A stretch of DNA of 64,000 nt, from NCBI GenBank assembly GCA_905214625.1, contig CAJMMQ010000003.1, positions 1 to 64,000 of the forward strand, written 5' to 3'. The stretch is from an uncultured bacterium (GTDB lineage Bacteria > Bacteroidota > Bacteroidia > Bacteroidales > Bacteroidaceae). Of this stretch, positions 35,215 through 45,134 are shown piece after piece (the stretch's first letter is position 1; the number at the start of each line of letters is the position of its first letter). The notes under the pieces are model-generated. The model was not told the origin of the DNA. It saw nothing but the letters and a program-made list of their open reading frames with translations, and did not search any database. Made by a program: the position numbers and the translations under genes.

Positions 35215-36465
35215 TTACTCGTAAAAAGCATGGTCTTTGGGAAAGTCCTTACCTTCCCAGGCTTTCTTTGAAGTCCAATCCTGCGGTGCGTCTGTCCAGA
35301 ATGGGTCATCGGCTGAAAGTCCTAAAGGCAGAAACGCCAGCGATGCCATATAGAGGCTGCCGTTGTTGGTGTACCAATCTGAAATATTAGGCTGACTGCC
35401 GTTAAATCCTAAAGTAAGGAATCCGCCTTTATTGAAATTACGGTTATCGCTGAACATACGCTTTATAACTGCTGTCATGGCAGACCTGACTTGTCCTGCC
35501 GGCAGTTCCTTAGGCAACCATCCACGCCATGACAACAGGGCTAATGGCTGTAAAGTTCCTGTCCTATATGTTATTGAACGGCCAAAAACAGGAAGTGCAC
35601 CCTCGGGTGATATAAAGCGCTCGAGTATCATTCCAAAACGCTGCATACGCTTTACGGCACTTTCAAACGTACAACCCGGAGCGTTCCATATCTTATTCTT
35701 TCCGCCATTGGTGAAAACTTCAAGACACTCCACGTACATAGGATGAAGCACATAACTGCTGTAATAATCGAAAGCAAAGTCCGGACCGTCGCAATACCAG
35801 CCGTCACCGGCATACCACTCGTTAACCTTACGTAAAGCTGAAACGATACGGTAGGTGTCACTGTGCGCACCTGCCTTTCTGAGGAAGCACTCTACCGTAG
35901 CAGAAAAAAGGAGCCAGTTGGTGTAAGGCGGATCAACACGGCGCAACTGGGTGAACTCTTTTATATAGCGCTGTTTTGTAACAGAATCAAGAGGCATCCA
36001 CAGCGCATCGTAAGCACGGAGAAAACTCTCTGCCACGTATGCAGCATCAACCAAAGTCTGACCTTCCTCACGCCACAACAGATAGTCAGGACTGTTGGGG
36101 TCAACGGCGTTGGCATAACTCTTCAACGCCCATTCCCTGAGCTGCTTACGCTGACGTCCTTCGGCAGTATCGTCATCAGGAAGCGACAGCCACGGTGCAA
36201 GACCGGCCATAAGACGGCCGAAACACTCCATATAAGCAACCTTACGGTTGCGCCCGTCCCATGTCGGACTAAGCTCAAGCTGCATGTTTTTCTGCAATTC
36301 GCCCTTGCTCATATTACTGAGCACAGGTTTTGCCATTTTGTAAAGCACACCACACCAAAATTCTCTCTCTGATGGAGCCTTTGCCTTATTTGTTCCGGCA
36401 AAAACAACGCCTGCAATCAACAACAGCATCACAAGCGTAGCTGACATTCTTTTATTTAGATTCAT
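35215..36465 (-). CDS. DUF2264-family protein (GH154-like beta-glucuronidase)
   Basis: 416 residues with a signal peptide (MSATLVMLLLIAGVVFAG). The helical-barrel make-up and segments such as WLSLPDDDTAEGRQRK, DPNSPDYLLW, GDGWYCDGPDFAFDYYSSYV and PVFGRSITYRTG fit DUF2264. As I recall, DUF2264 proteins include GH154, founded on B. thetaiotaomicron BT3677, an exo-beta-glucuronidase of its arabinogalactan locus. It would remove terminal beta-glucuronate from galactan side chains. It lies 64 nt after the HTCS gene and 16 nt before the BNR-4 gene, so it shares their transcript. Activity is inferred from family and context. Confidence 0.75.
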   Translation of the reverse strand: MNLNKRMSATLVMLLLIAGVVFAGTNKAKAPSEREFWCGVLYKMAKPVLSNMSKGELQKNMQLELSPTWDGRNRKVAYMECFGRLMAGLAPWLSLPDDDTAEGRQRKQLREWALKSYANAVDPNSPDYLLWREEGQTLVDAAYVAESFLRAYDALWMPLDSVTKQRYIKEFTQLRRVDPPYTNWLLFSATVECFLRKAGAHSDTYRIVSALRKVNEWYAGDGWYCDGPDFAFDYYSSYVLHPMYVECLEVFTNGGKNKIWNAPGCTFESAVKRMQRFGMILERFISPEGALPVFGRSITYRTGTLQPLALLSWRGWLPKELPAGQVRSAMTAVIKRMFSDNRNFNKGGFLTLGFNGSQPNISDWYTNNGSLYMASLAFLPLGLSADDPFWTDAPQDWTSKKAWEGKDFPKDHAFYE

Positions 36466-36529
36466 AACGGTTAATTTTTATATTTTCCAAGTAACATCAA
36501 ATACAGTTAATATCTACGCAGAAACAGAG

Positions 36530-39500
36530 TTACGACAAACTCTGAACATATTGTTTAGGTGTCATTTTCATCTTACGTTTAAACATCTCGCGGAAATTCT
36601 TCACATCATTGAAGCCGCAGCTGTAACTTACCTTATCGACACTTACTGCTCCCTGTTTGAACATCTGCACAGCCTTATAAATTTTATATTCGTTTATAAA
36701 CTCGATAAGCGACATACCTGTCATTGACTTTATCTTTTTATAAAGTGAAGAGTGACTCATGGCAAGCTTGTCGGCAAGGAAGTCTACGCTGAAATCCTCG
36801 TTTGTCAAATTGTCGTCGATTATTTCGCGGCATCTGAGCAAGAATATCTGCTCTTCCTTATTATACGACTTTTTGTCTATGGCCAGTTTGTCGGTAACAT
36901 CAGCAGCGTCAGCCAGAGCAACGAGTCTGTCGATACGCATTCTCAGATATTTTAGCGATATTGGCTTTGTTACATACGCATCCACGCCATTGTCAAAAGC
37001 CTCTATCATGTCTTCTTCTGATGTCTTGGCCGTAAACATCACAATCTTTATCGTAGAAAGTTTTTTATCCTCTTTCAAAGATTTAAGAATCTGCATACCG
37101 TCCATCTTCGGCAGCATCAGGTCACACAATATTATGTCAGGTAACTGTTGTTTGGCCATTTCCAATCCCGTTTCACCATCATATGCCTTATATATTTTAA
37201 AATCCGATGAGAGGCTACGCTCAAGCAGATTTACGGTTTCATGCTCATCGTCTATTATTAATATAGTATGTAAAGCTGCCGGATTTTCCGGAACGGCAAC
37301 TTTTACCGTACTGCTGCCATGTTCAACTACAAGCGGCTTAATATCATCTGACACCGAAGTTTCAACAACACCGTTCTTATTATTGAATGAAATATCTTTC
37401 ACATCCAAGCCCTTAGGTATGTTGAAAATAAAAGTAGAGCCATGTTCCGGTTCACTCTCCACCCGTATTGTACCCCCGTGTAATTCAACAAGCTGTTTTA
37501 CGAACGACAGGCCCACTCCGTCTCCCGCACTTTGTTTCTGACCACGCTCGGTACGGAAAAAATCCTCAAATATAGCATCCTGCATTTCTTTGAGTATTCC
37601 TATGCCATCGTCTTTCACTGTTATCACCACATCACCGGGAGTGTCTTTCACAGCAAGAGTGACGTGTCCTCCCTCTTTTGTATATTTGTAAGCGTTAGTA
37701 ATGAGGTTTGACAATATGAGATCTAACTTTTCATGATCAAAGCTGACTATTATCACGGAATCTTCATGCACAAACGAGAAGGTTATATCTTTATATTCAC
37801 AGAGTGCGGTAAAATCATCTATACGCTTTTGACAAAATTTTATTACATCATCTTTTACCGGCTGAAGTTTAAGTTTGCCTGAATCCATTTTCCTTATGTC
37901 GAGCACGCTTGACACCAAACGATTAAGCTTCACCGCACTGCGATACATCATCTGCAAATAAGAAAGAGGCACACTGGCCACAGACTTACCTGCTCCTATC
38001 AGCTCTTCCAATTGTCCCATAATAAGAAAGACAGGCGTGCGCAACTCATGCGTAATGTTTGAATAAAAATTAAGCTTTGCTTCAGACAGCTTTTTAGTGG
38101 CATCCCTCTCTATGTCTATAATTTTCATGCGCTGTTTAATATTCTGCGTCTTTACATAAAACAGCACTATTCCTACCACAGCAGCCAAAACCAGCAAAAC
38201 CCAAAGCGTCATTGCCCATACTGTTTTCCACCAAGGTGGTGTTATTGTTATCTCTAGTACAGAAGGCTTACCCCATTTTCCTGTTGCATCGATACATCGC
38301 ACATAAAGTTTATATTTTCCGGGAGGCACATTTGTGTAAGACACCTCACGGTTTGATCCAAGGTCGCGCCAATCTTCCTCCAGTCCATCAAGACGACACG
38401 AAAAACGCACACTCTCAGGCATACGCAGTTCTGGAACAGAAAAGCTTACGGTAAAGAAATTCTGATTATAGTCGAGCTTCACAATACCATTATGGCAATA
38501 CAAACTTGAAACATCCTGAGTTCCTCCAAGCAGTCGCAACTCCGTAAAATCAACGTCAAAATACATTTTTGACCGCTGGACTTTTGCCGGACTAAATGTA
38601 AGCATACCTTCAATCGTGCCAAAATATACATAATCATCCAATATAGCCGCAGCCGAATAAGTGAATGTTGTCGGCATATCTGCTACGCCCTCATATTTCA
38701 CAAATGTTCCTGACTTTACATCATGACAAAACAGTCCGCCGTCATTAGTTCCTATCCACATATATCCTCTGCCATCTTCAACTATAGACGTAACCAATGG
38801 ATATGTAAGACCGTCTTTAGCATCATATCTTACAACGTCTCCTGTTTTCAAGTCCATTGAATAAAATCCTATATTCTCGGCCGTAAACCATAATCTGCTT
38901 CCTTTGGAGTCAACATAGGCATACTTAATATTATTAGACGGCAAACGATACTTTCCTGTTCCATGTGAATAGTGAGCCACCACCTTCATGTTACGCTTGT
39001 CTATTTTATAAACTCCTGATACATTTGACGACACCCACACATAATTCCCGAAACCCGTTATGGCACTACCCTTAAAGTCAGGTATTCCCCTGACACGAAA
39101 GAATGTATGTCTGGCCTTGTTAAAAACATAAAGGCGAGGTCCTGCCACCCATATATTGCCTGCGCCATCGTCAAAAATACACCATACATTATTTTTATCA
39201 CCGTCATCACCAGGCATTTGCCATGTTCTGAAATCTCCTGAAGAAAGCGAATATTGCACTAATCCCTTCGTATATACCGCAAGCCAAAGGTTATCTGCAT
39301 CTTTCACCATTGAAACGACATTATCACCGGCTATGTCACTGTTGGCTGTGTTGAATACAGTCAGCCTACGGGTTTTACGGTCATAAATATCAAGTCCGCC
39401 ACCATCAAGACCTATATATATCTTATCGGCCGTAGGCACAATAGAGGTAACAATGTCAAAACTCAACATTCCGTTATCCGTATCAAACATTGTGAACAAG

Positions 39501-40477
39501 TTGTTGTCGCTAACATAATGATTCAGTCCTGAGCGATATGAGCCAATCCACAAATCTCCTACCCGGTCAACTAAAAGCGAATATACTACATTGCCGCTGA
39601 TACTGCTGTTGGCCGTGTTCAACAATGTTATTTGTCCGTTACGCTCCATTTCAACGCCACGGCCATCTGTGCCAAACATCGTGTAGCCCTTAAATGGAAC
39701 CGCACAAGTAAGATCTTTTGGAGAATATGCATTGCTGCGTGTTATAGTATTATTGCTGACAAGAAAAGCAGCTGACCCGAAGCCAATACCGCTGCCCACA
39801 TAAGCCGTATGTGTGGCCGGAATGTACGACACGTTAAGGCGGTCAAGTGGGCCTGGTGTATATGGACAAAATGCCGTTACCTTACCGCTATCAGCCATAA
39901 GCAAACGCAGACCGTCTGAACAGGCAGCCAAAAGCATGTTACTCTGGTAACCGCATAATGCATAAACTTTGAATTTGTGTGAAATACGTCTGAAAGTACT
40001 CGCATCATCACGTGTGTTGGTATATATTTCACCAGCGGCATCTGCATAAAAGACAATGCCGTTGACACAGGCAATAGACAATATAGCCTGAACTATACGA
40101 CTGCGGTTTTTGCCGTCATCATGGGCACAATGTATGATTTTTCCGCTTGCAAACGAATATAAATCAAGACCAGAATTGGTACCGGCATATACTCCTGCCG
40201 GAGCTACTGCAAGAGAATTAACAAAGCTGGATGACAACGAATTTTCATCCTCAGGGTCATGTCTGAACGTGGTAAACTTTACACCGTCATAACGGCACAG
40301 TCCGTTCGTTGTTCCCAACCAGACATACCCTCTGGCATCTTGAACTATCGCCTCAACCGTATTGTCGGGCAGTCCCATCCTGCTGTCTATCACCCTGAAA
40401 TATTCGCGTGCCATAGTCAACATACAACCCGCTATCAGGCAAACAGTGATAAGCACAAACTTGGAAAGGTTATTCAT
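36530..40477 (-). CDS. Hybrid two-component system sensor/regulator (HTCS)
   Basis: 1315 residues fusing sensor kinase, receiver and DNA-binding domain. Signal peptide 1-23; periplasmic reg_prop propellers about 25-645 (repeated GYVWLGTTNGLCRYD, DLWIGSYRSGLNHY, YMWIGTNDGGLFCHD); Y_Y_Y domain about 665-740 (YTNVPPGKYKLYVRCID); one membrane helix about 752-775. HisKA follows with His ~809 in SNITHELRTP, HATPase with NLITNAYKYTKEG (~927) and DGVGLSFVK, receiver with Asp ~1117 in ILCDLMLPKMDG, and an AraC-type HTH about 1212-1315. HTCS proteins bind a specific oligosaccharide in the periplasm and activate their locus. The likely targets here are the three promoters sharing the GTACGAAAA motif. 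It leads a transcript that continues into DUF2264. Confidence 0.96.
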   Translation of the reverse strand: MNNLSKFVLITVCLIAGCMLTMAREYFRVIDSRMGLPDNTVEAIVQDARGYVWLGTTNGLCRYDGVKFTTFRHDPEDENSLSSSFVNSLAVAPAGVYAGTNSGLDLYSFASGKIIHCAHDDGKNRSRIVQAILSIACVNGIVFYADAAGEIYTNTRDDASTFRRISHKFKVYALCGYQSNMLLAACSDGLRLLMADSGKVTAFCPYTPGPLDRLNVSYIPATHTAYVGSGIGFGSAAFLVSNNTITRSNAYSPKDLTCAVPFKGYTMFGTDGRGVEMERNGQITLLNTANSSISGNVVYSLLVDRVGDLWIGSYRSGLNHYVSDNNLFTMFDTDNGMLSFDIVTSIVPTADKIYIGLDGGGLDIYDRKTRRLTVFNTANSDIAGDNVVSMVKDADNLWLAVYTKGLVQYSLSSGDFRTWQMPGDDGDKNNVWCIFDDGAGNIWVAGPRLYVFNKARHTFFRVRGIPDFKGSAITGFGNYVWVSSNVSGVYKIDKRNMKVVAHYSHGTGKYRLPSNNIKYAYVDSKGSRLWFTAENIGFYSMDLKTGDVVRYDAKDGLTYPLVTSIVEDGRGYMWIGTNDGGLFCHDVKSGTFVKYEGVADMPTTFTYSAAAILDDYVYFGTIEGMLTFSPAKVQRSKMYFDVDFTELRLLGGTQDVSSLYCHNGIVKLDYNQNFFTVSFSVPELRMPESVRFSCRLDGLEEDWRDLGSNREVSYTNVPPGKYKLYVRCIDATGKWGKPSVLEITITPPWWKTVWAMTLWVLLVLAAVVGIVLFYVKTQNIKQRMKIIDIERDATKKLSEAKLNFYSNITHELRTPVFLIMGQLEELIGAGKSVASVPLSYLQMMYRSAVKLNRLVSSVLDIRKMDSGKLKLQPVKDDVIKFCQKRIDDFTALCEYKDITFSFVHEDSVIIVSFDHEKLDLILSNLITNAYKYTKEGGHVTLAVKDTPGDVVITVKDDGIGILKEMQDAIFEDFFRTERGQKQSAGDGVGLSFVKQLVELHGGTIRVESEPEHGSTFIFNIPKGLDVKDISFNNKNGVVETSVSDDIKPLVVEHGSSTVKVAVPENPAALHTILIIDDEHETVNLLERSLSSDFKIYKAYDGETGLEMAKQQLPDIILCDLMLPKMDGMQILKSLKEDKKLSTIKIVMFTAKTSEEDMIEAFDNGVDAYVTKPISLKYLRMRIDRLVALADAADVTDKLAIDKKSYNKEEQIFLLRCREIIDDNLTNEDFSVDFLADKLAMSHSSLYKKIKSMTGMSLIEFINEYKIYKAVQMFKQGAVSVDKVSYSCGFNDVKNFREMFKRKMKMTPKQYVQSLS

Positions 40478-40508
40478 AATATTGTTTTGCTTCTACGTGT
40501 GGTGATGA

Positions 40509-40516
40509 CAAAAGTA
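40509..40516 (-). promoter_or_regulatory. -7 box of the HTCS gene
   Basis: TACTTTTG on the minus strand matches TAnnTTTG, 31 nt before the start codon. No GTACGAAAA motif is seen upstream, consistent with expression that does not depend on the HTCS. Confidence 0.5.
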
Positions 40517-40595
40517 GTCAAAATTTAATTAATAACAGAATAATACTAAATAAAATCTATAATTGAACGAAAGCCTAAACGCTAAAGTATTCAGA

Positions 40596-40629
40596 AATAT
40601 GGCCTAAACAAGATGTCTAAGGCCATATT
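40596..40629 (-). terminator. Terminator-like hairpin after GH43_24
   Basis: A perfect 10-bp stem AATATGGCCT/AGGCCATATT with a 14-nt loop, 27 nt past the GH43_24 stop codon. The T-run after it is weak, so termination may be partial. Confidence 0.55.
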
Positions 40630-40655
40630 CCTTTACGAATGTATCATTAGAATCA

Positions 40656-41792
40656 TCAATCAGAAAGCAATGACACGATATTCCATTCATCTGTCCACTC
40701 AATCACCGGCACGCCATCTCTGAACTTAATCGGCAACCAGATATAGCGTGCATCGCTGGGATGTTCCGGTCTCCATATATCAGCCATGAAGACAAACTTG
40801 CCTTGTTTGCCGTCGAGCGTTAATACATACGTGCTCTGTCCGCCAAATGTCTTATCTGCATCAGGACCTATACATGGCGTGGGCAACTGTTCCCACGGTC
40901 CCCATATACTCTTGGCCTTAAACATGCGTGCCTTGTTAGGTGCCCATCCCGTACATCCGCTGGTTATCATCCAGTATGTTCCGTTATACTTGAATATGGC
41001 AGGTGCCTCATTCTGTCCTCCGGGGGCAACGCGCACATATCTTCCGGTGTGTGCTGTATAATCATCGTTAAGCTCAGCTATCTGCAACGTGAGATTCTCC
41101 TCTGACGAGTATATGTGATATGCCTTGCCGTCATCATCAACATATACAGTTTGGTCACGAGCCATCTGTCCGCCGTCAAAGTCACGCCACGTAAACATTC
41201 CCTGCTTGATATATTCCATCCACTCGGGAGTCCACCACTGCAATTCCGGCTTGCGGTTCATGGCTTCTGTTAATGCTTTCGTGTCAGGATTGGCAAGATT
41301 TACCGGCCATATTTTCGGGTTCACGCGCCCTGAACGCACAAATGTGTAAGGCCCCTCGGTCTTGTCGGCCACTGCAACACCATAGCGTGCTGCGGCATAT
41401 CCCTTACCTTTCAGTTCGAGATGAAACCACATGACATACTTTTTAGTCTTCTTATTATATATAACTTTCGGACGTTCCAATATACATCCACGCTCTATGT
41501 CGCTTCCCGGTGTGTCGCTCACCTTCAATGCCACGCCCCTGTATGTCCAATGCTCAAGGTCTTTCGACGAATAACATGTAACGCCAACCATTGCCGAGCT
41601 GGTGGTGTCCGCCTTATGTTCACCAAACCAATAGAATGTGTCACCGCAGCGGAGCACTCCTCCACCGTGCGCGTTGATATGAACACCTCTGTCGTCGGGC
41701 CATATCTCTCCCGGACGTATTTCTGCATTAACTTTCATTCCGAAAGATAACACCACACTCAGAAAAGCCGCTATAAATATTTTCTTCTTCAT
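40656..41792 (-). CDS. GH43 subfamily 24 exo-beta-1,3-galactanase
   Basis: 378 residues, signal peptide MKKKIFIAAFLSVVLSFGMKVNA. Subfamily hallmarks: VHINAHGGGVLRCGDTFYWF near the start, ILERPKVIYN (about 107-116), ARDQTVYVDDDGKAYHIYSS (about 207-226) and the acid Glu region NEAPAIFKYNG. GH43_24 enzymes release galactose (or side-chain-bearing galactobiose) from the non-reducing end of the beta-1,3-galactan backbone and can bypass side chains. They are the best single marker for type II arabinogalactan use. No lipobox, so periplasmic. It follows GH16 on the susCD transcript. Confidence 0.93.
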   Translation of the reverse strand: MKKKIFIAAFLSVVLSFGMKVNAEIRPGEIWPDDRGVHINAHGGGVLRCGDTFYWFGEHKADTTSSAMVGVTCYSSKDLEHWTYRGVALKVSDTPGSDIERGCILERPKVIYNKKTKKYVMWFHLELKGKGYAAARYGVAVADKTEGPYTFVRSGRVNPKIWPVNLANPDTKALTEAMNRKPELQWWTPEWMEYIKQGMFTWRDFDGGQMARDQTVYVDDDGKAYHIYSSEENLTLQIAELNDDYTAHTGRYVRVAPGGQNEAPAIFKYNGTYWMITSGCTGWAPNKARMFKAKSIWGPWEQLPTPCIGPDADKTFGGQSTYVLTLDGKQGKFVFMADIWRPEHPSDARYIWLPIKFRDGVPVIEWTDEWNIVSLLSD

Positions 41793-41986
41793 ATATTACG
41801 TTTATCTTTATTGATGTTAATTCAATTTGACTTATTACCTCAGAATTTATAAAATGTTTTTCATCCTTATTTTTGTAAAGGCAAAATTCATTATGACGGC
41901 GCCATGAAATAACCTTTATCAATTTTGACAGCTAATGCCCCAATAGAGGAACATCCGTACATAATGAATCCTGCATGAACAATCAA

Positions 41987-42841
41987 CTATTTAACCTTTT
42001 TATAAATTCTTACGTAATCAATCTCATATCTCATCGGCATCGCAGAATCATCTATTTTTCCACCGTTGTTTCCGCCTATAGCCAGATTAAGCAGCACATA
42101 CTGCGGACGTTTAAATGGATTTGTATGATTTCCTATGGAACCGTTGACCGTTTCAGACAAGGGTATAGAGTTAAGCAGCTCATCGTCAAGATACAGTTTT
42201 ATGGCTGTTTCATCCCAGTCCATACGCCATACATGAAATTTTGAGGCCCAGTCCTTATCCTTGGCCGTAAAGTGAGATAAAGGTGTGTGACTGCTGTCCC
42301 ATTCAGCATCAAACCTGCGGTTTCGTCCCCATGCAGCGTTAGCCAGTATCGACGGCTCACCGTCTACAGGATAGCACTCCATAATATCTATCTCTCCGCA
42401 AGAAGGCCACTCCATGTCGTTGCCAAGAGTCCATATTGCAGGCCATGCGCCTCCACCCACCGGGATGCGTGCCCTGACTTCCAGACGGCCATAAAGAAAG
42501 TCTACCTTTCCGGCCGTATTGAGAGAAGCCGATGTATATTCGGCAAACTCCCTGCCGTGACGCCAATCATCACTTCCGGCATTGTATTCAGGATTTGCAA
42601 GGCGTTCCTTACGTCCCTCTATAACAAGCAAGCCGCCGGTCTGCCATGCGTTATCGGGCTGATACCACTGATCCTCATAGTTGCGCACAAAGCCCTGTTC
42701 ATAGTTCCAGTATGCGGTGTCAGGTTTTCCATCGCGATTAAATTCATCGCTCCAAACCAGTTCCCAATTATCATTTTCAGCAACAGCAGCAACCTCTCCA
42801 GCAAAAGCAAACAACAAAAAAGCGAATACTTGTATTTTCAT
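41987..42841 (-). CDS. GH16 endo-glycanase, probably endo-beta-1,3-galactanase (GH16_3)
   Basis: 284 residues from ATG 42841, where the signal peptide starts (MKIQVFAFLLFAFAGEVAA); six upstream codons to 42859 are rejected. A beta jelly roll with the catalytic core GEIDIMEC (Glu-Asp-Glu, about 147-154), substrate-cleft segments GAWPAIWTLGND and YLDDELLNSI. This subfamily contains laminarinases and the surface beta-1,3-galactanases of arabinogalactan loci such as BT0265 of B. thetaiotaomicron. The neighbours favour galactanase. The signal peptide has no lipobox cysteine, unlike a surface lipoprotein. It lies 63 nt beyond the hairpin that follows susD. Confidence 0.87.
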   Translation of the reverse strand: MKIQVFAFLLFAFAGEVAAVAENDNWELVWSDEFNRDGKPDTAYWNYEQGFVRNYEDQWYQPDNAWQTGGLLVIEGRKERLANPEYNAGSDDWRHGREFAEYTSASLNTAGKVDFLYGRLEVRARIPVGGGAWPAIWTLGNDMEWPSCGEIDIMECYPVDGEPSILANAAWGRNRRFDAEWDSSHTPLSHFTAKDKDWASKFHVWRMDWDETAIKLYLDDELLNSIPLSETVNGSIGNHTNPFKRPQYVLLNLAIGGNNGGKIDDSAMPMRYEIDYVRIYKKVK

Positions 42842-42904
42842 ATATCTAAGAATTACCAATGATGATGGCTCTCGCCGGACACTCCGGCATTGCCATAATT
42901 AAAA

Positions 42905-42946
42905 GAGAGGGCTGTCTGAGCCCTAAAAAGTGCCAGACAGCCTCTC
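42905..42946 (-). terminator. Terminator/attenuator after susD
   Basis: GAGAGG-CTGTCTG stem (42905-42918 with 42934-42946, one bulge) and a T-run on the minus strand. As GH16 follows 63 nt later on the same strand, it probably sets a higher susCD level with partial read-through. Confidence 0.75.
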
Positions 42947-43036
42947 GAAAGAATTATCAATACTAAAAACTAATTTCGTATTGTCAGACATTAACATTTT
43001 CAAACATTAGTGTCTAAGTGCATTCACACCAACAGA

Positions 43037-45085
43037 TTATTTCTCGGCAGGCAGGTCAGGATCAGTCGGCCAGTACGGGTTCTGATAGAGCGGGCTAAGC
43101 TCTACAGAAGCGTGGTCGCTTGCGGTGAGCAGGAACTGACGTGTAGGCATCGGCTGCAGATAGTGAGCCATATGCCATGTCAAACCGTTCTTAAAGTCGT
43201 TCTGAACCATGTTCCACTCATGAGGACGTACATATTCGCTCAAGTCAGGAGAAGATACAACTGCAGAGGTAGAACCGTCGTTGAGAAGCGTGAAATTGCC
43301 AACTCCTACGCCGTCGCCAAAGCCGTCGCCATCCTTATCCTCATAATACCAGCCCTCCATCGGAGTGTTGTAAAGGTGCATACCCTCGATGTGAACAGGA
43401 GTTGTGATGAGCTGATCAAGAGCGCGCCAGCGCTGCAGGTCCATCCAGCGGAGTCCTTCTGCGATAAGTTCGCAGCGGCGCTCACGACGTATGTTGTAAA
43501 GAACTTTATCACCAAGTTTTGTACCGGCAGAGTAAGCACCCCAGTCCTGATTCTCCTGGTTCATGTCAGTAGCATCTATTGTTGTCTGCGGGTCAGCGGC
43601 AGCGCCTGTAAATCCGGCAGCCGTGCGCACAGCTTTCCAATAAGGCAGAATGTCGCCGAGGTTATTTGTAAGCAGATACTTAGCCTCCATATAGTTGAGA
43701 AGAGCCTCGGTAGCGCGGAACACTGCGCAAGCGTTGGTAGAAGAACCGTTATCGGCCTCTGCACCGTCGAACATACCGCCCTTTCTCAAAGCGTAACCTG
43801 TAGGATATCCGTTCTCTCCGTCACCACGTGCGCCAAGGTTTGGTTTAGGCTCAACGTCAACCTCATGGTCACCTTCGCCAACGTTCTTGAATACGTTTAC
43901 CTGGTTAGGCACCTTCAGGAATATAGCAAGACGCGGGTCGCGGTTTGTAGCAACGTCGGCAATTGTCTGGTCGCTGTAAGTATAGTCAGAATTGTAGATA
44001 GGCTTTCCGTCAGCCATCAGGAAGTTCTCAACGAAACCACGTGTAAGACCTACGCCATAGTTACCTTTCTGAGTAACAACTTCAACGTCGTTTACAACAC
44101 CGAGTGAACGGTTATATTCACGCCACAAGAGCACTTCCTTCACGCCAGACATGTCATTTGTTCCCCAAATGCTGAAATAAGGATTCTCAGGGTCTGTAGC
44201 CGACTGAGGTATCTTGCCGGTGTTTACACGGAGGTCACCCATATACTTGTCAGCAACATCCTTGGCAGCATTAGCAGCTATCTCGAGGAAATACTTTGAC
44301 TCAGCCTCAACAGAACCTGTAGGATACTGATAGTTGGCATTGTAATCCTTGGCAGCTCCCGGCCATCCCGGTCCGTTTGGAACGAACGGTGTGCCTGCGA
44401 AATATTTCAGGAATGTTCCTTCATACAGAGCCACACGAGACTTAAACAGCTTAACAGCGTCCGGAGTGATACGTGTTGTAGCGTATGTGCCCTGAGGCTG
44501 CATAAGATTCAGAGCAGAGTCAAGAGAGTTTACGATAAAGCGTGCAACTTCATTGCGCGGCATACGCTTGCTGGCAGCCACGAGTTCAGCCTCGTCGTCT
44601 GGCAGAGCCTGCCACAGTATAGGCAGGTCGCCCCACTTCTGAAGCATGTCGAAGTAACAATAAGAACGGAGGAAATACAGGTCGCCAATAAAGTTGTTAA
44701 GCTTTGCCTGGTCACCGTTGATGCTTCCGGCGTCTCTCTTCTCAACGATAGTTCTGAGCTGGTAGTTGATGTTACGGATGTTTGTCCACGACCAGTTGCC
44801 GTTAGATGTAGATGTCATCCACAGTCCTGTTCCATACTTTCCGTCAGGATTCCAGTCTGCCTGGTTGTCGGTTTCGTTGTCGTTGCCGTATGTTCCGTAG
44901 CTCCAGTTACCATGAGTAACCATAACTGTATAGAACCAGTCAACGGCGGCCTGAACCTGAGTCACGTCTGTAAAGTAAGTGTCAGGCGTAAGGTACGATG
45001 GCGGCTCCTGCTCAAGCCAGTCGGAACATGAGGCTACGCTTGCTGAAAGTGCAAGAGCTGCTATTAATGATTTATATAGTTTCAT
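43037..45085 (-). CDS. SusD/RagB-family glycan-binding lipoprotein
   Basis: 682 residues, longer than the usual ~550. Lipoprotein signal with lipobox cysteine C20 (SASVASCSDW), so it is anchored on the outer face of the outer membrane as the lid of the SusC channel. The start of the mature protein (LEQEPPSYLTPDTYFTDVTQ) is typical, as are the tetratricopeptide-like helices and the FLRSYCYFDMLQKWGDLPI, NYMEAKYLLTN and RRERRCELIAEGLRWMDLQR segments. The extra length lies in inserts of the middle and C-terminal parts and may shape the binding site for branched arabinogalactan. It lies 49 nt after susC. Confidence 0.95.
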   Translation of the reverse strand: MKLYKSLIAALALSASVASCSDWLEQEPPSYLTPDTYFTDVTQVQAAVDWFYTVMVTHGNWSYGTYGNDNETDNQADWNPDGKYGTGLWMTSTSNGNWSWTNIRNINYQLRTIVEKRDAGSINGDQAKLNNFIGDLYFLRSYCYFDMLQKWGDLPILWQALPDDEAELVAASKRMPRNEVARFIVNSLDSALNLMQPQGTYATTRITPDAVKLFKSRVALYEGTFLKYFAGTPFVPNGPGWPGAAKDYNANYQYPTGSVEAESKYFLEIAANAAKDVADKYMGDLRVNTGKIPQSATDPENPYFSIWGTNDMSGVKEVLLWREYNRSLGVVNDVEVVTQKGNYGVGLTRGFVENFLMADGKPIYNSDYTYSDQTIADVATNRDPRLAIFLKVPNQVNVFKNVGEGDHEVDVEPKPNLGARGDGENGYPTGYALRKGGMFDGAEADNGSSTNACAVFRATEALLNYMEAKYLLTNNLGDILPYWKAVRTAAGFTGAAADPQTTIDATDMNQENQDWGAYSAGTKLGDKVLYNIRRERRCELIAEGLRWMDLQRWRALDQLITTPVHIEGMHLYNTPMEGWYYEDKDGDGFGDGVGVGNFTLLNDGSTSAVVSSPDLSEYVRPHEWNMVQNDFKNGLTWHMAHYLQPMPTRQFLLTASDHASVELSPLYQNPYWPTDPDLPAEK

Positions 45086-45134
45086 AATTCTTTTTATTTT
45101 ACTTTAATTACTTTGTTTACCCTTTTTACTCTTA

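Noticed and set aside
43010..44107. 365-codon open frame opposite susD
   Set aside because: Antisense shadow of a clear susD gene.
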